64,000 bases of DNA from Brachybacterium squillarum M-6-3 (lineage in GTDB: Bacteria; Actinomycetota; Actinomycetes; Actinomycetales; Dermabacteraceae): contig NZ_AGBX01000001.1 of the NCBI RefSeq assembly GCF_000225825.1, positions 806,001 through 870,000 of the forward strand. Reading direction: 5' to 3'. The notes beneath the pieces are model-generated. The model was given only the letters and a program-made list of their open reading frames with translations. It was not told the origin of the DNA and ran no database searches. Shown here one piece after another: positions 44,020 through 52,698 of this stretch (positions are counted from its first letter, which is position 1; each line of letters starts with the position of its first letter). The position numbers were made by a program, and so were the translations under genes.

Positions 44020-45402
44020 ATGAGCGCGAGCACTGCGACGACGACGTCGACCGGCCCCACCAGCACCGATGCCCCCTCGGACGCGAGCGGCCCGATCATC
44101 GCCCCGATCCCCGCGGGCCTGACCGAGCGCGCCGCGCTGCTCGGCGGCCCCGAGGGAATCCTCGCCCACGACGACATCGCCGCCTTCGTCCGCGAGCAGC
44201 TGGACGGGCAGGAGCTCGACGGCAGGAGCGTCTGCCTGCTCATCCCGGACGGCACCCGCTCCGTACCCCTGCCGCTGGTCCTCCCCGCGGTCCACGAGGC
44301 CCTCGCCGGCCGGGCCACCTCCGTGACCGTGCTGATCGCGCTCGGCACCCACGCCGCGATGAGCGAGGACACCCTCACGATCCTCCTCGGCGCCGAGGAG
44401 CAGGGCATCGCCGCGAAGTACCCGGGCTGGGAGGTCGTGAACCACGCCTGGCACGACGAGTCCCAGATCGCGGACCTCGGTGAGATCCCCGCCGAGCGCA
44501 TCGCCGAGCTCACCGGCGGCCTGCTCACCGACGTGCCGATGCGGGTGCAGATCAACCGGCTCTGCGTCGAGTCCGACGTGAACCTCGTGGTGGGGCCCGT
44601 GTTCCCGCACGAGGTGGTCGGCTTCTCCGGCGGCAACAAGTACTTCTTCCCCGGCTGCTCGGTGCACGACGTCATCGACATCTCCCACTGGGTGGGCGCG
44701 CTCATCACCGCCAGCCGCATCATCGGCACCCTCGGCATCACCCCGGTGCGCCAGCTCATCGACGCCGCGACCGCCCTCGTGCCCAGCGAGAAGCTGTGCT
44801 TCACCATGGACGTCGTCTCCGGCGGGCAGGACCTGAACGCCATCGCCTTCGGCGACCCCGAGGCCGCCTGGGCCGCGATGGCCCGCATCTCCGCCCGGAC
44901 CCACATCACCTATGTCGACCGCCCCTACCAGCGCATCGTCGCCATCGTCCCCGAGATGTACGACGACATCTGGACCGGCGCCAAGGGCTTCTACAAGTCC
45001 GAGCCCGTCTGCGCCGACGGCGGCGAGGTCATCCTCTACGCCCCGCACATCACCGAGGTCGCCGCCATGCACCCCGGCATCCGCGACATCGGGTACCACA
45101 CCATCGACTACTTCACGAAGCAGTGGGACCGGTTCCGCGACCACCCCTGGGGCGAGCTGGCCCACTCCACGCACGTGACGGGCCTGGGCACCTACGACGT
45201 GGAGACGGGCCAGGAGCGACCGCGGGTGCGACGCTCCTTCGCGACCTCCATCCCGCCCGAGGTGTGCGCCGAGTACAACGTGCCCTACGTCGACCCGGCG
45301 AGCCTCGACCTCGACGCGCTCCGCGCCGATCCCGACACCCTGGTCATCGACCAAGCCGGCGAGGTCCTGTTCCGCCTGGCCGACGAGCGGGAGGACGCAT
45401 GA
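44020..45402 (+). CDS. larA: LarA-family nickel-dependent racemase/epimerase
   Basis: 460 residues, somewhat longer than the Lactobacillus enzyme. Visible signatures: CLLIPDGTRSVPLPL (DUF2088 start), LGTHAAMSED with the catalytic His, and SGGNKYFFPG whose Lys binds the nickel-pincer cofactor, followed exactly 16 residues later by His of ISHW. The family includes lactate racemase and epimerases of other 2-hydroxy acids, so the substrate is open. First gene of larA-larE-larB, with overlapping reading frames. Confidence 0.9.
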   Translation: MSASTATTTSTGPTSTDAPSDASGPIIAPIPAGLTERAALLGGPEGILAHDDIAAFVREQLDGQELDGRSVCLLIPDGTRSVPLPLVLPAVHEALAGRATSVTVLIALGTHAAMSEDTLTILLGAEEQGIAAKYPGWEVVNHAWHDESQIADLGEIPAERIAELTGGLLTDVPMRVQINRLCVESDVNLVVGPVFPHEVVGFSGGNKYFFPGCSVHDVIDISHWVGALITASRIIGTLGITPVRQLIDAATALVPSEKLCFTMDVVSGGQDLNAIAFGDPEAAWAAMARISARTHITYVDRPYQRIVAIVPEMYDDIWTGAKGFYKSEPVCADGGEVILYAPHITEVAAMHPGIRDIGYHTIDYFTKQWDRFRDHPWGELAHSTHVTGLGTYDVETGQERPRVRRSFATSIPPEVCAEYNVPYVDPASLDLDALRADPDTLVIDQAGEVLFRLADEREDA

Positions 45403-46271
45403 GCGCCCCCGCCCTCGCCCCGGGACTCGACGCGCTCCCCGCCGAGCTCCGCCCCCTCGCGGAGGACGTGGCCGGGCAGCTCGCCGGCATCACCCGGCTC
45501 GGCGTCGCCTACTCCGGCGGCGTCGACTCCGCGACTCTGCTGGCGCTCGCCGCCCGCGTGCTCGGCGCCGAGAACGTCGTGGCCCTGCTCGGCGTCTCCC
45601 CGTCGCTCGCTCGCCGCGAGCACCGCCTGGCACGCCGCACCACCGAGCAGATCGGGGTGGAGGTCCTCGAGATCGCGACCGCGGAGATGGAGAACCCCGA
45701 CTACGCGAAGAACGACTCTGCGCGGTGTTTCCACTGCAAGGACGAGCTGTTCACGCGCATCGACGAGGACGTGGTCGGCGCCCAGCGCCTCGACGCCGTC
45801 GCCTACGGGGAGAACGCCGACGACGCCGCCCGCCACGACCGCCCCGGTGCTGGGGCCGCCACCCGCCACCGGGTGCTGCGCCCCCTGGCCGCCGCCGGCG
45901 CGACGAAGGCGCAGGTCCGGGAGCTGGCGCGCGCGTTGAACCTCGCCGTGGCCGACAAGCCCGCCGCCCCCTGCCTCGCCTCCCGCGTGCCCTTCGGCCA
46001 GGCCGTCACCCCCGAGAAGCTGCGCCAGATCGACGAGCTGGAGGACGCCGTCTTCGCCGTCGGCTTCAGCGACTGCCGGGTCCGCCACCACGGCGAGGTG
46101 GCCCGCATCGAGGTGCCCAGCGCCGAGATCCCCCGCGTCGTCCAGCCCGAGGTGCGCGCCGCCCTCACCCGCGCCGGGAAGGACGCCGGCTTCGCCCACG
46201 TCACCCTCGACCTCGACGGTATCCGCTCCGGCCTGTTCGCCCTGCAGATCGTGCGCCGCGACGATGTCTGA
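45399..46271 (+). CDS. larE: LarE, sacrificial sulfur transferase
   Basis: 290 residues. PP-loop AYSGGVDSATLLA near residue 37, RCFHCKDELF near 110 and KPAAPCLASRVPFG near 190. The last contains the Cys that, in Lactobacillus LarE, donates its own sulfur and becomes dehydroalanine. It thiolates the P2CMN cofactor precursor. Its ATG overlaps the larA stop by ATGA and its stop overlaps larB by 8 nt. Confidence 0.93.
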   Translation: MSAPALAPGLDALPAELRPLAEDVAGQLAGITRLGVAYSGGVDSATLLALAARVLGAENVVALLGVSPSLARREHRLARRTTEQIGVEVLEIATAEMENPDYAKNDSARCFHCKDELFTRIDEDVVGAQRLDAVAYGENADDAARHDRPGAGAATRHRVLRPLAAAGATKAQVRELARALNLAVADKPAAPCLASRVPFGQAVTPEKLRQIDELEDAVFAVGFSDCRVRHHGEVARIEVPSAEIPRVVQPEVRAALTRAGKDAGFAHVTLDLDGIRSGLFALQIVRRDDV

Positions 46272-46977
46272 CCCCCGACAGGCCGACGGGCACCTGGAGG
46301 GCCTGGCCGAGCTGGACCTCGGCCGGGCCGCCCGCCGCGGCGCCCCCGAGGCCGTGCTCTGCGATGCCAAGACCCCCGCCCAGGTCGGCGCGATCGCCGC
46401 CGAGTTCGCGCGGCTCGCCGCCGAGGGCCGCGACGACCTCGGCCCCGTGCTGTTCACCCGCGCCGACGCCGCCCGCGCCGACGCCGTCCTGATTGCCCTG
46501 CCGGAGGCCGCCCACCACGAGGACGCCCGACTGCTGGCCTGGCCCGCCGAACCCCCCGAGCCCAGCGGCGGCCTGATCATCGTGGCCTGCGCCGGCACCA
46601 GCGACCTGCCCGTCGCCCGCGAGGCCGAGCTGACCGCCCGCTACCTGGGGCGCGAGACCCGACTGATCCCCGACATCGGCATCGCCGGCCTGCACCGGCT
46701 GCTGGCCCGCCTGCCCGAGCTGCGCGAGGCCGCCTGCGTGGTCGTCGCCGCCGGGATGGACGGGGCGCTGCCCACCGTCGTCGCCGGGCAGATCGCCGCG
46801 CCCGTGGTCGCCCTCCCCGCCTCCGTCGGCTACGGCGTCGCCGAGGGCGGCACCACCGCGCTGATGACAATGCTCAGCGCCTGCGCCCCCGGCATCGGCG
46901 TGGTCAACATCGACAACGGCTACGGCGCCGGCCACCTCGCCGCACAGATCGCCCGCTGGGCTCCCGGCGCCGCCTGA
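46264..46977 (+). CDS. larB: LarB, NaAD carboxylase/hydrolase
   Basis: 237 residues, a PurE-like fold. ELDLGRAARRGAPEAVLCDAKTPAQ, then VACAGTSDLPVAREAELTARYLG, VAAGMDGALPTVVAGQIAAPVVALPASVGYG and VNIDNGYGAG are LarB signatures. It carboxylates the pyridinium ring of nicotinic acid adenine dinucleotide as the first step of cofactor synthesis. Together with larE here and larC at 35.5 kb the synthesis pathway is complete. No LarD facilitator is seen. Confidence 0.93.
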   Translation: MSDPRQADGHLEGLAELDLGRAARRGAPEAVLCDAKTPAQVGAIAAEFARLAAEGRDDLGPVLFTRADAARADAVLIALPEAAHHEDARLLAWPAEPPEPSGGLIIVACAGTSDLPVAREAELTARYLGRETRLIPDIGIAGLHRLLARLPELREAACVVVAAGMDGALPTVVAGQIAAPVVALPASVGYGVAEGGTTALMTMLSACAPGIGVVNIDNGYGAGHLAAQIARWAPGAA

Positions 46978-47009
46978 CCGGGCGCTGGCCCGAGGTGGGC
47001 CCGGCCGGA

Positions 47010-47049
47010 TAGCGTCAGGGACGCCCTCCTCCCCGACCGTCCGGACGGT
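47010..47049 (+). promoter_or_regulatory. -10 box and 14-bp palindrome before the SMR pair
   Basis: TAGCGT at 47010-47015 would start transcription near 47022. The perfect palindrome ACCGTCCGGACGGT (47036-47049) lies 4 nt before ATG 47054 and covers the only purine-rich stretch that could be the ribosome binding site. It could be a repressor operator or an RNA hairpin hiding the start. Confidence 0.45.
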
Positions 47050-47053
47050 ACCC

Positions 47054-47482
47054 ATGACCTGGCTTCTGCTGATCGCGGCGATCCTCTCCGAGGTGACGGC
47101 CTCCCTCAGCCTCAAGGGCGCGCTCGAGCGCCCCGAGCTGTACGTCGTCGTGGTCTGCGGCTATGTCCTCTCCTTCGCCCTGCTCGGTCTCGTGCTGCGC
47201 CGCGGCATGCCGCTGGGCCTCGCCTACGGGGTGTGGGGCGCCAGCGGCGTCGCGCTCACCGCGAGCGGCGCCGCCCTCGTCTTCGGGGAGCAGATCACCA
47301 CGCTGATGGCCTGCGGCATCGCCCTGATCGCGGGCGGGATCCTGGTGGTCGAGACCGGTGCCCAGAAGGCCCACACCTCCGGTCCCGCCTATCCCGTCGG
47401 CGCCGATCCGGTGGCGGCCGTCGCCACCGTCACCTCCGAGCTGCCCGTCATTGTCCCGGGCGACGAGGAGGAGACCCGATGA
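47054..47482 (+). CDS. SMR-family transporter subunit 1
   Basis: 142 residues. Four transmembrane helices with the conserved Glu of ILSEVTASLSLKGA in helix 1 and GMPLGLAYGVWGASG in helix 3. A 35-residue hydrophilic tail is unusual for the family. Small multidrug resistance proteins export cationic compounds or guanidinium. Overlaps the next SMR gene (ATGA), so the two probably form a heterodimer. Confidence 0.9.
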   Translation: MTWLLLIAAILSEVTASLSLKGALERPELYVVVVCGYVLSFALLGLVLRRGMPLGLAYGVWGASGVALTASGAALVFGEQITTLMACGIALIAGGILVVETGAQKAHTSGPAYPVGADPVAAVATVTSELPVIVPGDEEETR

Positions 47483-47799
47483 GCTGGCTGCTGCTCGCCG
47501 GGGCCGTGCTGCTGGAGGTCACCGGCACCCTCGCCCTCCGCGTCGTCGCCGGCGGCCGTCGCGCCCTGGTGGTCGTGGTGGTGCTCTGCTACCTCGCCGC
47601 CTTCACCCTGCTCTCCGCCACGCTCGCCCTCGGCATGCCGCTGGGCATCGCCTACGGGGTGTGGGCCGCCGCCGGGATCGTGCTCACCGCGCTCGCCTCG
47701 AAGGTACTGTTCGACGAGGCGCTGACCCCGCTGATGGCCGCCGGCATGGCGATGATCGTCGGCGGGGTGCTGCTCATCGAGCTGGGCGCCGCGCACTGA
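47479..47799 (+). CDS. SMR-family transporter subunit 2
   Basis: 106 residues, standard SMR length. Glu of LLEVTGTLALRV in helix 1, and GMPLGIAYGVWAAAGIVLTA in helix 3. Paired SMR proteins of unequal topology (EbrAB-like) often need both subunits. Substrate unknown. Just downstream is a 14-bp tandem repeat and a broken MFS gene. Confidence 0.9.
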   Translation: MSWLLLAGAVLLEVTGTLALRVVAGGRRALVVVVVLCYLAAFTLLSATLALGMPLGIAYGVWAAAGIVLTALASKVLFDEALTPLMAAGMAMIVGGVLLIELGAAH

Positions 47800-47805
47800 G
47801 GTGAG

Positions 47806-47847
47806 GACACGGAGACGGGGACACGGAGACGGGGACACGGAGGCGAG
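47806..47847. repeat. 14-bp tandem repeat, three units
   Basis: GACACGGAGACGGG at 47806-47819 and 47820-47833 is exact; a third unit at 47834-47847 is degenerate. It lies between the SMR stop and the MFS remnant. Confidence 0.85.
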
Positions 47848-47883
47848 GGATCGGATCGACGGCGACCTCCGGAGCGGGCGATC

Positions 47884-48662
47884 ATGCAGGGCAGACGTCG
47901 GCGCGATCGGGCTGGGCGTCACCCCCTCCGTCGGGATCCTGCTGGTGCTCGCCGCATGGGCGAGCCTCGTGATCCCCCTGGTCATCGGCCTGCTGTTCAC
48001 CGGCGCCGGCACCGCCGCGACCCTGCAGGCCCGCTTCGCCGCCACCGACCTCGCCCCCGCGCGGCACCGTGGGCGGGCCTCGGCCACCGTGGTCTAGGTC
48101 GGCACCCTCGGCTCCGTGCTCGGCCCGAACCTCGGCGTGCCCGGCGCCGCCCTGGCCGCACGCACCGGGCTCACCGTCTACGTCGCCTCGTTCCTGCTGG
48201 CCGCTCTCGCCCTCGCGGTCGCCGGGGTGGTCGTCGCCCTCACCCTGCGGCCGGACCCGATGCGCACCCTGCAGCGGCTCGACCCCGAGCACGGCCAGGC
48301 ATCCCCGCGCGCGGGCCCGCGTGCGCGGCAGCCTCGACACCGTGCGCGGCGACCCGGCCGCGCGGGTGGCCGTGCTCGCCGTCCTCACCGCCCAGGCGAT
48401 GATGGTCACGGTGATGACCATGACCCCCGTGCATCTGGACCACCACGGCGAGGGCATCACGATCATCGGCCTCGTCGTCCTCGTCGCCTCCCTCGCCGTC
48501 GGGGCGCTCGGCCAGGGCTCGACCGGTCTGGTGATGCTCGCCCTGCTCCTGCTGGGCGGACCGGTGATGGCGCTGCTCGGCTTCGCCGGGCTGAACCTGC
48601 TGGCGCTGTCGCTGATGATCCCGCTGGCCCTCCTCACCGTTCGCACCCGCCTGCCGCGCTGA
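47884..48662 (+). pseudogene. MFS transporter remnant
   Basis: Pieces in different frames read as MFS membrane segments: GILLVLAAWASLVIPLVIGL, a stop (TAG 48096-48098) in SATVV*VGTLGSVLGPNLG, then TGLTVYVASFLLAALALAVAG, a frameshift near 48300, and MVTVMTMTPVHLDHHGEGI followed by a segment that skips several expected helices to end ALLTVRTRLPR. Lacks the N-terminal half, an internal part and an open frame. Not functional. Confidence 0.8.
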
Positions 48663-48736
48663 GCTGGTCCGTCACCGCCCCGCGATACCCTGAGCGGGGC
48701 GCCGCGGCAGGCGCCCCGAGAGCGAGGAGGCTGCAG

Positions 48737-49729
48737 GTGGACCAGGAGCGGGTGACGATCTACGACGTCGCGAAGGCCGCCGGGGTGGCCCCCTCCACCG
48801 TCTCCCGCGCCTTCTCCCGGCCCGGCCGCGTCAGCGCCGCCACCCACGCCGCCGTGATGGCCGCCGCCAAGGACCTCGGCTACCGCACCGAGGCCCCCGC
48901 CTCCCAGGAGCGCGTCGAACGGCACGGCCGCCTCGGCATCGAGGTCCCCGACCTCACCAACCCCTATTTCGCCGAGCTGGTCTCCGGGATGCAGGAGGCC
49001 GCCCAGGAGCACGGCTACCTGCTGCTCCTGCTGGACAGCGTCGAGGACGAGGAGCAGGAGCGGTCCAGCCTCGAGAGCGCCCTCAACGTGGTCGACGGGC
49101 TCGTCCTCTCCGGCAGCCGCATCGCCGACTCCACCCTCAACCACCTGGCCAAACGCATCCCCCTGATGGTGCTGAACCGCCGCGTGGCCGGCCTGGACTC
49201 CGTGACCCCCGACTACGAGCACGGCATGACGCAGGCGATGAGCCACCTCGTCGACTCCGGCGTCCGCAGCCTCACCTACGTCGCCGGGCCCGTGAACTCC
49301 TGGTCCGACGGGGAGCGCTGGCGCGCCGCCCGCGCGCTCGCCCGCACCCACGGCCTGTCCATCACCCGGCACGGCCCCTTCGCCCCCACCGCCGTCGGCG
49401 GCGAGCAGGCCTACGCCCAGATCGGCCAGCTCCCCGACGCCGTGATCTGCTACAACGACCTCATCGCGCTCGGCTTCATGGTCTCCGCCCTGCGCGACGG
49501 GGTCTCCGTGCCCGGTCGGCTGGCCGTCGTCGGCCACGACGACATCCCCCTGTCCCGCTTCGTCGGCAGCGGCCTGACCACCCTGGTCACCCCCAAGCGC
49601 GCACAGGGTCACGCCGCCGTCGACCGCCTGGTGCGGCGCATCGAGGCCCCCTCCTCGCACCGCACCCCCGTCGAGGGCGCCCTGCCGGTGCGGCTGGTGC
49701 CGCGCGGCTCCACCATCGCCCGTCCCTGA
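48737..49729 (+). CDS. LacI-family transcriptional regulator
   Basis: 330 residues from GTG 48737 (GAGGAGG 7 nt upstream). N-terminal HTH VTIYDVAKAAGVAPSTVSRAF with the hinge following, then a periplasmic-binding-protein fold (GIEVPDLTNPYFAELV, VVGHDDIPLSRF). It precedes uxaC and a fructuronate-reductase-like gene and probably regulates them in response to a uronate; this is from position only. Confidence 0.9.
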   Translation: MDQERVTIYDVAKAAGVAPSTVSRAFSRPGRVSAATHAAVMAAAKDLGYRTEAPASQERVERHGRLGIEVPDLTNPYFAELVSGMQEAAQEHGYLLLLLDSVEDEEQERSSLESALNVVDGLVLSGSRIADSTLNHLAKRIPLMVLNRRVAGLDSVTPDYEHGMTQAMSHLVDSGVRSLTYVAGPVNSWSDGERWRAARALARTHGLSITRHGPFAPTAVGGEQAYAQIGQLPDAVICYNDLIALGFMVSALRDGVSVPGRLAVVGHDDIPLSRFVGSGLTTLVTPKRAQGHAAVDRLVRRIEAPSSHRTPVEGALPVRLVPRGSTIARP

Positions 49730-49794
49730 CCCCCGCGCCGCCCCGGGACGTCGGCAACCCCTGACAACCGCCTGCCGCGCCGGATCGTCGCACC

Positions 49795-49800
49795 CATGAT
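49795..49800 (+). promoter_or_regulatory. possible -10 box before uxaC
   Basis: CATGAT 6 nt before ATG 49807. The GAGGG between them is too close to the start for a normal ribosome binding site. Confidence 0.3.
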
Positions 49801-49806
49801 GAGGGC

Positions 49807-51234
49807 ATGAGCAATGAGGCCTATGTCCCGCGCCCGGACCGTCTGCTGCCCGCCGAGCCGGCGACGCGCGAGATCGCCCGCACCCTGTACGAGCGCATGC
49901 GGGACCAGCCGATCGTCTCCCCCCACGGTCACGTCGATCCGCGGCTGCTGCTGGACGACGAGCCCTTCCGCGACCCCACCTCGCTGTTCATCACCCCAGA
50001 CCACTACGTGAACCGGCTCATGGTGGCCCGCGGCGTGGACCTCGCCGACCTCGGCGTCGGCCGGGGCCCGCTGGGCGAGGCCGACTCCCGGAAGGCCTGG
50101 CGGCTGCTCGCCGAGCACTGGCACGCCTACGCCGGCACCCCCTCGCGCTACTGGATGGAGCACGAGTTCCACGAGGTCTTCGGGCTGGACACGGTGCTCT
50201 CCCCGGCCACCGCCGACGCGATGTACGACCAGATCGCCGCGAAGCTCGCCGAGCCCGCCTTCCGGCCCCGCGCCCTGTTCGAGCAGTTCCGCATCCAGGT
50301 GCTGGCCACCACCGACGACCCCGTCGACGACCTCGTCGCCCACGACGCCCTGGCCGCTGACCCCGACGTCACCGGCCGCGTGATCCCCACCTTCCGGCCC
50401 GACAAGTACCTCGAGGCCGGCCGCGAGGACTTCCGTGAGCTCACCGAGGCGCTCGGCGCCGCCGCCGGCGTGGACACCGGCGACTACTCCGGCTTCACCG
50501 AGGCCATGCGCGCCCGCCGCCTGTACTTCCGCGAGCACGGCGCCGTCTCCACCGACCACGCCCACCGCGACGTCGGCACCCGGCGCCTCAGCGAGGCCGA
50601 GGCGAGCCGCCTGTACGCCGAGGCCCGCGACGGCCGCATCGACGTGCTCGGCGCGACCGCGCTGCGCCGCCACCTGCTGGCCGACCAGGCCCGCATGGCC
50701 GCCGACGACGGCCTGGTGATGACCATCCACCCCGCCGTGCACCGCAACCACCACCGCGGCATGTTCGAGCGCTTCGGCGCCGACGTCGGCTTCGACATCC
50801 CCCACACCGTGGACTACGTCGACGGCATCGCCCCGATGCTCAACGACGTCGGCATGGACCCCGGCTTCCGCACCGTCCTGTTCACCATCGACGAGACCGT
50901 GTTCTCCCGCGAGATCGCGCCGCTGGCCGGCGTGTACCCCTCCGTGTACGCGGGCGCGCCCTGGTGGTTCATCGACGCCCCCGACGCGATCCTGCGCTAC
51001 CGCCGCGCGGTCTCCGAGACCATCGGCTACTCCCGGACCAGCGGATTCATCGACGACACCCGCGCCTTCTGCTCCATCCCCGCCCGGCACGACATGGCCC
51101 GCCGCATGGACGCCCATCATCTCGCGGGCCTGGTCGCCGAGCACCGGATGCGGATCGAGGACGCCGCCGCGATCGCGGACACCCTGCCCGATCAGCAGCC
51201 CCGCGAGGTCTTCAAGCTGGAGGAGGGCCGATGA
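49807..51234 (+). CDS. uxaC: glucuronate isomerase
   Basis: 475 residues of the amidohydrolase-like UxaC family. SPHGHVDPRLLLDDEPF (metal-binding HGH) is near residue 38, and the C-terminal WWFIDAPDAILRYRRAVSET plus GFIDDTRAFCSIPARHD are typical. Converts D-glucuronate to D-fructuronate or galacturonate to tagaturonate. Overlaps the next gene by ATGA. Confidence 0.93.
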   Translation: MSNEAYVPRPDRLLPAEPATREIARTLYERMRDQPIVSPHGHVDPRLLLDDEPFRDPTSLFITPDHYVNRLMVARGVDLADLGVGRGPLGEADSRKAWRLLAEHWHAYAGTPSRYWMEHEFHEVFGLDTVLSPATADAMYDQIAAKLAEPAFRPRALFEQFRIQVLATTDDPVDDLVAHDALAADPDVTGRVIPTFRPDKYLEAGREDFRELTEALGAAAGVDTGDYSGFTEAMRARRLYFREHGAVSTDHAHRDVGTRRLSEAEASRLYAEARDGRIDVLGATALRRHLLADQARMAADDGLVMTIHPAVHRNHHRGMFERFGADVGFDIPHTVDYVDGIAPMLNDVGMDPGFRTVLFTIDETVFSREIAPLAGVYPSVYAGAPWWFIDAPDAILRYRRAVSETIGYSRTSGFIDDTRAFCSIPARHDMARRMDAHHLAGLVAEHRMRIEDAAAIADTLPDQQPREVFKLEEGR

Positions 51235-52499
51235 GCGTCGCGCAGCCCGAGGGGCGCCTGGTCCACCTGGGCATCGGCAACTTCGCCCGCGCCCACACCC
51301 TGCTGGCCACCCAGCGCGCCAGCGGCTGGAGCGTCGTCGCGTTCACCGGCCGCTCCGCCGCGATGGCCGAGGCCCTCACCGCGCAGGACGGCCGCTACGG
51401 CCTCATCGTGCGCGGACCCGAGGACGACGAGGTCGAGGTCATCGACGTGATCGAGGCCGTGCACCCCGCCTCCGAGGTCGAGGAGCTGGTGGCCCTGCTG
51501 GCCGACCCGCTGACCGCCGTCGTCACCCTCACCATCACCGAGAAGGGCTACACCGCCGGCTCCGACCCGGCCGTCTCCGTGCCCGCCCGCCTCGCCGCCG
51601 GCCTGCGCGCCCGCCGCGAGGCCGGCGTGGAGGAGCCCCTCGCGCTCGTCTCCTGCGACAACCTCACCGGCAACGGCGTGGTGCTGCGCGAGGCCGTGCT
51701 CGCCGCCGCCGACGAGGACACCCGGGCCTGGGCGGCGGACCACGTGGACGTCATCTCCACCATGGTCGACCGCATCACCCCCGCCGCGGGCGAGGGCGCC
51801 GCCGAGCTGGTCCGCGAGCGCACCGGCCTGGACGACACCGTCCCCGTGGTCACCGAGCCCTTCAGCGAATGGGTCATCGAGGACGCCTTCCGCGGCCGCC
51901 GCCCCGAATGGGAGAAGGCCGGCGCCCAGCTGGTCGAGGACGTCGGCGTGCACGAGCTGCGCAAGCTCCGCCTGCTGAACGGCGCCCACACCCTGATGGC
52001 CTACGCCGGGCAGGTGGCCGGCTGCGAGCGGGTGGACGAGGCCATCGCCCATCCCGAGGTCCGGGCGCTGGTGGAGGCCCTGTGGTCCGAGGCCCGCTCC
52101 ACCCTGCCACTGCCCGCGGACGAGCTCGACGCCTACACCGCGGCCCTCGAGGAGCGCTTCCGCAACCCGCGCCTGGCCGACCACCTGATCCGCATCGCCG
52201 CCGACGGCACCGTGAAGCTGCCCGTGCGCGCCCTGCCGGTGATCGCCGAGCGTGGAGGCCCCGCGCAGGCGCCCGGGGAGGTCGCGGCCGTCGCCGCCTG
52301 GACCGCCTGGGTCACCGACCGGGTCCGCGGCGGGCACGAGGTCGCCGACCCCCGGGCCGAGGACATCGCCGCCGCGGCCGCGGAGGGCACGGCGGACCGG
52401 GACCGGGTGGTCGCGCTGCTGGGCCTGCTCGGCGTCGGGGCCGGGGACCCCCTGGTCGAGGCCGTCCTCGCCGAGGAGCCCCGCCTGCCCCGGCCCTGA
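51231..52499 (+). CDS. mannitol dehydrogenase-family oxidoreductase (fructuronate reductase-like)
   Basis: 422 residues. Rossmann start VHLGIGNFARAH (the F-G-R-A-H variant of GxGxFHRAH), VSCDNLTGNG, catalytic Lys region ELRKLRLLNGAHTLMAY. The family includes UxuB and UxaB, which reduce fructuronate or tagaturonate with NADH. Coupling to uxaC supports a fructuronate reductase; the exact sugar is not proven. The 200 nt that follow hold no gene. Confidence 0.88.
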   Translation: MSVAQPEGRLVHLGIGNFARAHTLLATQRASGWSVVAFTGRSAAMAEALTAQDGRYGLIVRGPEDDEVEVIDVIEAVHPASEVEELVALLADPLTAVVTLTITEKGYTAGSDPAVSVPARLAAGLRARREAGVEEPLALVSCDNLTGNGVVLREAVLAAADEDTRAWAADHVDVISTMVDRITPAAGEGAAELVRERTGLDDTVPVVTEPFSEWVIEDAFRGRRPEWEKAGAQLVEDVGVHELRKLRLLNGAHTLMAYAGQVAGCERVDEAIAHPEVRALVEALWSEARSTLPLPADELDAYTAALEERFRNPRLADHLIRIAADGTVKLPVRALPVIAERGGPAQAPGEVAAVAAWTAWVTDRVRGGHEVADPRAEDIAAAAAEGTADRDRVVALLGLLGVGAGDPLVEAVLAEEPRLPRP

Positions 52500-52698
52500 G
52501 CTGGGCCATACCGACAGGCCACGCATCCTCCCGGCTCGACAACCCGGCCCGTGCTCGGCCCCGGCACTCTGCCGGCCCCGTTCGCCCTTGCCCCGGGACT
52601 CGCCGACCCTGCCGATGGGGGGACGGCTCGGGATCGACGGGCGCGGGCCGGGTCGGGGCGGGGTGCGGGGGTGCTGGCGAGGGATGGAGAGATCCAGG

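Noticed and set aside
46978-47053. Guanidine-II (mini-ykkC) riboswitch before the SMR genes
   Set aside because: GGACG-type bases occur, but two hairpins with ACGR loops cannot be formed; only a 14-bp palindrome is present.
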